DNA of 64,000 nucleotides, from NCBI GenBank assembly GCA_000711775.1, contig ARYC01000781.1, positions 1-64,000 of the forward strand, in the 5' to 3' direction. Within the stretch, counting starts at the first letter, position 1, and the number at the start of each line of letters is the position of its first letter. Of the stretch, positions 58,770 to 64,000 are shown piece by piece. The position numbers were made by a program, and so were the translations under genes. The notes under the pieces were generated by a model that ran no database searches, was not told the origin of the DNA, and saw nothing but the letters and a program-made list of their open reading frames with translations. Source of the stretch: Oxytricha trifallax. Its lineage: Eukaryota; Ciliophora; Spirotrichea; Sporadotrichida; Oxytrichidae.

Positions 58770-60220
58770 TCACACAAACATAAGCTTAGAGTCATGAGTC
58801 AGTTCTCTGAATTTTATCTTTCTAAGTTGATGTTGATTTTTTTCTATAGTTTGTTAATTCTCTTAGCTTGGCTTGATAATAGTTGAGTATGCAAGTTCTC
58901 TGAGACCTCCATTTATTTTATTTTAAACGAGATATTGCTTGATTCTCTGCTTAGAATCTCTCTCACTCCTGCAGCTAAAGTAATCGTTTCTTGGCATGTC
59001 GCTCTCTATTATTATAACTGCTAGAGCCCAGATATCCCATTAAGTGTCTCCATCTCTCCAATCCTCTCTCTCTGGGAAATATCCAGGAGTGCCGTATACA
59101 TTTCCTTATGCAGAAGCTTGCACTCTTTGAGCTCTGTTGAAGTCAATAATATAAACTCTTAGAGGCTGAAAGTTCATCATGATATTCTCTGGCTTTAAGT
59201 CTCTATGAACATAAACTAGCTTGTGAAGCTCTTCAATCCCCTTTACTATCTGCTATACTAACTAGCTAATTTATCTCTGACATCTACTTTCAGATAAGAA
59301 TTCTCTGTAAGTCATTTAATGTAAAGGAAGCTTGAAGACTGCGTGATCTTTACCAAATGAAATAGCATCAAGCTAAGCTAGATGATATCCCTGCACTCAT
59401 TTAACTTTGCTTTTTAAAGAGCATTATACTCATTTGCATATTCCATTTGGAACTTGTCATCAGCAAGGAACTAATTGAATGGATATATCTTATAAGGATA
59501 TAAGTCATCAGTAATGACTCTCTTCTTTATTTAATCTTCAAGAGTGAGATAGCTTTCTAGGCAAGAATCTAAGTCAATTATTTTTAATATAGGAATCTTC
59601 ATTGCCTCTATTTTAACCATGATTTTATTGATCTCAGAGACTTGAAAGTTCTTGACTGCTTTCTTCATTTTAACTTACTTCTAGACTTCAACTTTAAGAG
59701 ACTCCACTGGGTTTCTTAATCTCCTCTTTAGAGGAATCTATTCCCTGTAGGTTCACGAATAAAGACAAAACATTAATTGTGCTTTTTCTTTAAGTGCACT
59801 TTGAGGTCTCTAGTATGAGAAATATTGCTTCTCACAGAACTCACAGTCATACTTCCCATCTTTCTTTTAATGCTTGAGATATAACCTTGGCATATCGTTG
59901 TGTATATCTCTCAAGTGTCTCTTATAAGTTGACTTGTAAGGGAAAACTTTATTGCATTCTTTGCATTAATAGTCAACTTTGGCTGGTATTTATTAATGCT
60001 CTATGGCGGGTTGTTTAACCTCACCTTTGCAGCTTCTTTGATAACCTCCTACTTAACTTATATTTAAATACTCAAAGCTAGACGACTGGTCAAAGTTGTC
60101 ATAAGTAGGCTCCCACTGAGTACAAGCGTCTCTGGTCTCTACTTTTCTTGGTTGCTGGAATGATAACTTTTATTGACTTGATCCAAGTAATGCCGCTCTT
60201 CTTAACAGGTTAGCTATCAT
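58770..60220 (-). pseudogene. TBE-4 57-kDa zinc-finger/kinase gene
   Basis: Best preserved C-terminal half of the subfamily: VHRDLKPENIMMNFQPLRVY, IIDFNRA, then KFRELTHDSKLMFV and TGA 58770-58772. C2H2 fingers as in TBE-2. An extra base near the start (GCTAACCTG versus GCTACCTG) and further small indels near 59330-59380 and 60020-60085 break the frame. Kinase-like fold with Asn replacing Gly of DFG. Confidence 0.78.
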
Positions 60221-60787
60221 TTTAGTTTGCTGATATATTTTATTATAATAATGATATAATATACCTTGATAAACTATAGTAGTCGAGTATAAGACACTCT
60301 GGTAGATTTCTTTGCTGAGTGGTAAGAAAATTAACTAACCATAAAAGACTCTAAGTTGACATATTTTATGAGAATTTTAAACATTTTAGTAAATTAAAAT
60401 ACTCCTAATGAAGTTTTGTTTCTCTAGGAGGTCCTCCAAATTAAGTTTGAACTTAATTTGGAGGTAAAGTTATTAAACATTTTTTTAATTTAATATGCTC
60501 CTAATAAAGTTTCAACCTTAAAATTTAACTCCTTATAAAGTTTGAACTTCTTTTGGAGGACCTCCTAAAATAATTAAACATTATTAGGAGTAATTTAATG
60601 GAGAAAGTTTGATAAAAATGGAAATCAATCTGTGAAACTTGGAGCAAGTTTTTCAATGCTTCTCCGCATATCTTTTCAAGGTTGACCTCCAGTAGGTCCT
60701 CCCTATTTAGTAGTAAGATTTTAATAAACTTAGAATGGATATCCATAATTTTAAATTTCATTAACATTTCTAGAAAGAGGAAGCAAG

Positions 60788-61574
60788 ATGGAGTTTATGA
60801 ATGATGCAATGAAGAATTTAATCTCAAGATTAATAGGAAAATTTCAAAGTAAAGAGGACCCTTATAGATATTTGGTAGAGCAAGGTAAGTTCTTAAGTTA
60901 GATTAATAAATCCATTATAGTTGGATTGTTCTTGCCAACTTAGGAGGGAACTAAAATCTCATTCTTAAAAGCCTTACTTAGTGAAGAGAAAAAAGCTTAT
61001 AAGTCTAATGAAATTAGGATGATAGAGATACCTAACTACCCTAAAATACCAGTGACAAACCTATATGACGATCCTATGAGTGATCCAGATGTAGCTATCT
61101 ACCTTCCATCAAAGATACAGCTCTCAAATAAGTTGCCAAAGAGAAACTTCTTCTTTGGTGTTCTTGGAACTCTGAAACATGAGTACTTAAATGAAATTAT
61201 TTAAGAAGCTCATAAGAAAAGCTGGAGAATTTCTTCTGAATAAAAAGAGAAGCAAGATATTAAAATAAGTCACACCTGGCTATAGGAACTTCAAAAGTAT
61301 CTTTTTATCTCAAGTAAACTAAGCCTTCTAACTTTATAGAAAACCTGGTACTGCTATATACTTGATGAAAGAGCGCAGCAAATTAAACAGAGAGAGAAAG
61401 TCTCAAGTAAAACATGAATTGAGTAAGAGGCTCTTCAAAGATTTATAAAAGCCAGAAGAGATGAACATAGATGAAGGAGCTGGCACTAAGAGAAGAAATA
61501 TAGGCTCAAGCAAGTCTTAAGAGGAAGAAAAGAAAGAGAAGCCTAATCCCTATACGGGCAAATTTAATATGTGA
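60788..61574 (+). pseudogene. TBE-4 22-kDa gene, broken
   Basis: ATG 60788. Early deletions (AATGAAGAATTTAATC for AATGAAGAGAATTTAATC) shift the frame. A 37-nt and a 26-nt intron are present. One A is missing after the 26-nt intron (61362). The tail ends GKFNM at TGA 61572-61574, which defines the original C-terminus for the subfamily. Confidence 0.75.
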
Positions 61575-61579
61575 ACTTA

Positions 61580-62623
61580 TTCATTCGTTTAAATCTAAAA
61601 CTTATTTATAAACAAAAAATATCCCTTCTCTTTCGCATTCTTTAGCTTTATCATCGCTGACTCTTTTAGCAGCACTCTTTATAAAATCTACTTTCTAAAT
61701 CTTCAAGTCGTGCATCAAGTGATAGAGCAGAAGTTTCTTGTAGTGGCCTTTTAATAGGCACCAATATATTTCATTTCCATTGAACTAAGGGCTGTAAGGA
61801 ACATTAAATACAGGGGTTATATTTAGCCTTTCATATTCCTTCCTTGAGTCTTTAGTTTTATGAACTGACAAGTTATCAACGAATAGAATAATCTCTTAGT
61901 CAGCGTACTTATCTCTGATTTATTGCAAGAACTTAATATATTATTCAGTCTTTATAGAACGAGGGTGAATATCATTAGTTTCGAGACCATTATCTTCACT
62001 TATTCCTCCAAGAATAGCATGAGTTTAAACCTTAACCTTTTAATCATATGCTTCTATATTACAATACCTCTTGTACCAAGACCTTGATAAAAAGGTATTG
62101 AATGTAAATACAGCTTAGCTTCATCAGCATATATTAACTTTATATTATGCTTTTAAGACCTCTGCATTTAATCGAATATGTAATTTAAATTAGTCTTATA
62201 AAATAGAACATTAAAGTCAATTACTCTATTTATTGATTGAGTTTCTTTTAAGATATACCATTCTTTTTATATATGTTAGCTATCGATTAAGCAGATATGG
62301 GAAGCTCAAAAAATTGGCGATGAAACATTACAGCCCTCTAGGCTAGAGAGAAATGAGCTCAGTATTTAAGAGTTTTATCATTAATCAGATAATCGATATG
62401 ATACTGCTAAAATATTAGGCTTAGAATTAAGCTGCTGTCTCTTTAAATTCAATGCTAATAGACAATGAGACCTCACAGTTGCAGGAGATTTATGGAGCAG
62501 TCTTGCAATAGATGTATAATTCAGAACAGGCTAGAGCTATTCACTATATTCATCATATCCATATCGCAACTTAAACAATAAATCTATATAGTCGCTGTCA
62601 TAAACTGACCCCAAACCTCGCAT
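61580..62623 (-). pseudogene. TBE-4 transposase gene, broken
   Basis: Starts MRGLGSVYDSDY at 62623. The same deletion as in TBE-2 near 62412 (KPKRPLKF region) shows shared ancestry, and further indels occur near 62240 and 62115. The terminal TGA of TBE-1 is changed as in TBE-2. Catalytic blocks remain recognisable. Confidence 0.8.
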
Positions 62624-62761
62624 ATACTCACTTAAATTACTAATATTTAAACAATATACCCCTACATAAACCCTACTAAAACCCTAATAAAGTATGCCTT
62701 AATAGTCTACTTTTATCAATCAAAAATTCAATCAAACTAATGAAAGGGTTTTGGGGTTTTG

Positions 62762-63108
62762 AGTGGGCTTAAGCTTTTAAGCAAATACGGGGTCACTGCT
62801 AAAAATACAGGCAAATCGAGCGTGGTAAATTTATTTGAAATGTGTTCTCATCATCAGTTTACTTATGGGAGGGAGGACCAGTACTAGAATCATTAACACC
62901 CAATGTTGATTTTTGTACAACTCAAGTGATCTAAAAGAGATCATGTTAGTTAAATTTATTTCAGAGTTTCTAAACAGGGATTTAAAGAGTGTGCATCAGT
63001 TTTATCGTAATCATTCCGATGATGAGGGCTCTAATGATAGCTCAACTTGAACTAAAGATAAAGCAACATTCACGACTGATAAAAAGTCAAATTTTTTCTG
63101 CACATTGA
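62762..63108 (+). pseudogene. Middle coding part of the novel element, frames broken
   Basis: From AGT 62762 the frame reads SGLKLLSKYGVTAKNTGKSS and VVNLFEMCSHHQ to TGA 62927-62929. TAKNTGKSS looks like a P-loop end but lacks the first Gly. A second frame (LKEIMLVKFISEFLNRDLKS; RNHSDDEGSNDSST) follows to TGA 63048-63050 and can be read past it. Either short introns/IESs or lesions separate these frames from the helicase frame; I found no convincing pointer. Confidence 0.5.
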
Positions 63109-63843
63109 GTACACCCGACGATAAAATCGCTCAAAGAGTATCTGTTAAAGAAGGAATCAGGAAAAGAGAAGGTGCAGGAATGGGGGCTTGATGATTTCTA
63201 AAAGTTAGGAAAGGGAAAGGTGGTCAATGCCTTTTACAATATGATAGTCTAGAAACAGCATTAGAAGATGTATGGAGTGTGGATCGTTGATCCTACAAAA
63301 ACAGGAAAGACTACAATAGCTGAGATGCTGAAGGTAATATTCATATGCGATGTATCAGAAGATGGGGGCATCCACTTCTTTGTAAAAACAGCATTGGTAA
63401 ATGTTGCCGCGCAGATTATCATAATGGATGAAATGAATTACTTGCACTTTTTTCGGAAAAAGTAAAATATTGCAAGAATTAAAAAGTTCATAGAGGGGAG
63501 AGGCTACTCAGTTGATGTAAAGTACGTTGAAACACAGATGGCATTCAACAATACTTCAATTTTAATCACTACCAACAAACTGGCCTTAGACGAGATGAGT
63601 AAAGTAGACGTGGACGCATTCATGGAGAGTATTACAGTCTGTAAACTAGAGATACAATCATTTAGAAGAGACTAACCATTCACATTCACTGGCGTGGATT
63701 TAGCAAGGCATTTGTAAAAGAGATATGTGAAGAGCAGCAAAACATATGACACACACGCACATTCCGATGATGAAAATGATAAAGAAGATAATTTCGAGCA
63801 GCAAGAGATAAAGTCACATGAATCCTCGATGTCAATAGATTGA
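63109..63843 (+). CDS. Rep/superfamily-3-like helicase of the novel element
   Basis: Open for 244 codons to TGA 63841-63843; first ATG at 63220, another at 63268. The ATPase core is recognisable: Walker A-like WIVDPTKTGKTTIAEML (canonical first Gly replaced by Asp), Walker B-like QIIIMDEMNYLHF about 45 residues on, and a motif C-like NNTSILITTNK ending in Asn. This order and spacing fit SF3 helicases of Rep/NS1-type proteins, which unwind DNA as hexamers. The tail is acidic (SDDENDKEDNFEQQE). No coding neighbour resembles a transposase. The Asp in Walker A may mean reduced activity or a decayed copy. Alternative: another AAA+ ATPase. Confidence 0.62.
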
Positions 63844-63858
63844 AGTGCAACTACAATT

Positions 63859-64000
63859 ATATCTAATTAAATAATTAAACTAACAAACACATTTAATAAA
63901 CCTGTTTATCTGTTTATCTGCTCCCTAGTCTATGTATCTAAACAGTAAACACACTTTTAAACCATCTGTTTATTCGTTTACTTTCTCATTTGATCTTTAT
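63859..64000 (-). repeat. Right inverted repeat of the novel element (cut by window end)
   Basis: Reverse complement of 57484-57625 with no mismatch that I can find. It starts 15 bp after the helicase stop and continues past the window. Confidence 0.9.

Larger units (their letters stand above)
58610..62761 (+). mobile_element. TBE-4 transposon
   Basis: The left end is TAAAACCCCAAAACCC (first base C to T), preceded by AAT. The right end is GGGTTTTGGGGTTTTG at 62761, followed by AGT, so the two flanks do not match. 4152 bp. Same subfamily as TBE-1 and TBE-2, with 57-kDa (-), 22-kDa (+) and transposase (-) genes, all carrying lesions. The right flank AGT instead matches the AGT before the solitary repeat at 57956. 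Confidence 0.92.
57484..64000 (+). mobile_element. Novel Rep/SF3-helicase element with long inverted repeats
   Basis: 57484-57625 and 63859-64000 are inverted copies, identical over 142 bp as far as I can compare them by eye; the right one is cut by the window end, so the repeats are longer. Between them are an open frame at 57648, a helicase gene at 63109-63843 and a TBE insertion at 57956-62761. Without the TBE the element is about 1.7 kb or slightly more. The repeats contain many AAACAG motifs. No transposase is seen. The design (terminal repeats, iteron-like motifs, Rep-type helicase) suggests an element that replicates by a Rep-like protein, or an integrated ssDNA-virus-like or plasmid-like element of the ciliate. 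This class assignment is inference. Confidence 0.65.

Noticed and set aside
1-64000. CRISPR arrays, rRNA or bacterial operons
   Set aside because: No spaced direct repeats, rRNA blocks or ribosome-binding sites; introns and the ciliate code show a eukaryotic germline.

Overview
The window looks like germline (micronuclear) DNA of a spirotrich ciliate close to Oxytricha trifallax. Three things point there. (1) Coding regions stay open only if TAA and TAG are read as glutamine and TGA is the sole stop. (2) Many genes are cut by short AT-rich segments bounded by 4-11 bp direct repeats (pointers), and removing one repeat plus the segment restores the frame, as expected for IESs between MDSs. (3) Four Telomere-Bearing-Element (TBE) transposons carry C4A4-type ends, ANT target duplications and the three typical genes: a 42-kDa DDE transposase, a 22-kDa protein and a 57-kDa zinc-finger/kinase protein. 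Intergenic DNA is very AT-rich; coding pieces stand out as islands richer in G+C.

Layout. 1-2091: right part of TBE-1 with an intact transposase. 2095-3940: AT-rich DNA. 3950-22600: a compact host-gene block: unknown gene A (+), QTRT2-like queuine tRNA-ribosyltransferase subunit (+), RING-finger protein (-), CCCH/ankyrin protein (+), a 657-bp foldback element, a Q/N-rich protein (+), a secreted protein (+), an unknown gene (-) and a Cys-rich repeat protein (-). 22600-26200: AT-rich DNA with palindromes. 26213-39352: Gly-rich protein (-), mitochondrial porin/VDAC-like (-), coiled-coil protein, possibly F-BAR (-), Q/N-rich protein (+) and a large multi-pass membrane protein M (+). 40-57 kb: germline-limited DNA dominated by TBE-2, TBE-3, TBE relics and foldback elements. 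Coding pieces of a paralogue of M lie here in non-colinear order at 45.6-46.2 kb (C-terminus) and 56.5-56.9 kb (N-terminal part).

57484-64000 holds what I consider the most novel object: an element bounded by at least 142-bp, apparently identical inverted repeats full of AAACAG-like motifs. It encodes a Rep/superfamily-3-like helicase at 63109-63843. A TBE insertion splits it, and the two coding halves lie in the same reading frame on either side of an AGT duplication. The helicase frames are partly broken, so this copy is probably decayed.

The host genes have no shared pathway that I can see. The TBE genes are thought to act in programmed genome rearrangement, where TBEs and IESs are cut out during development of the somatic nucleus. 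I could not run searches; family calls rest on motifs read by eye.
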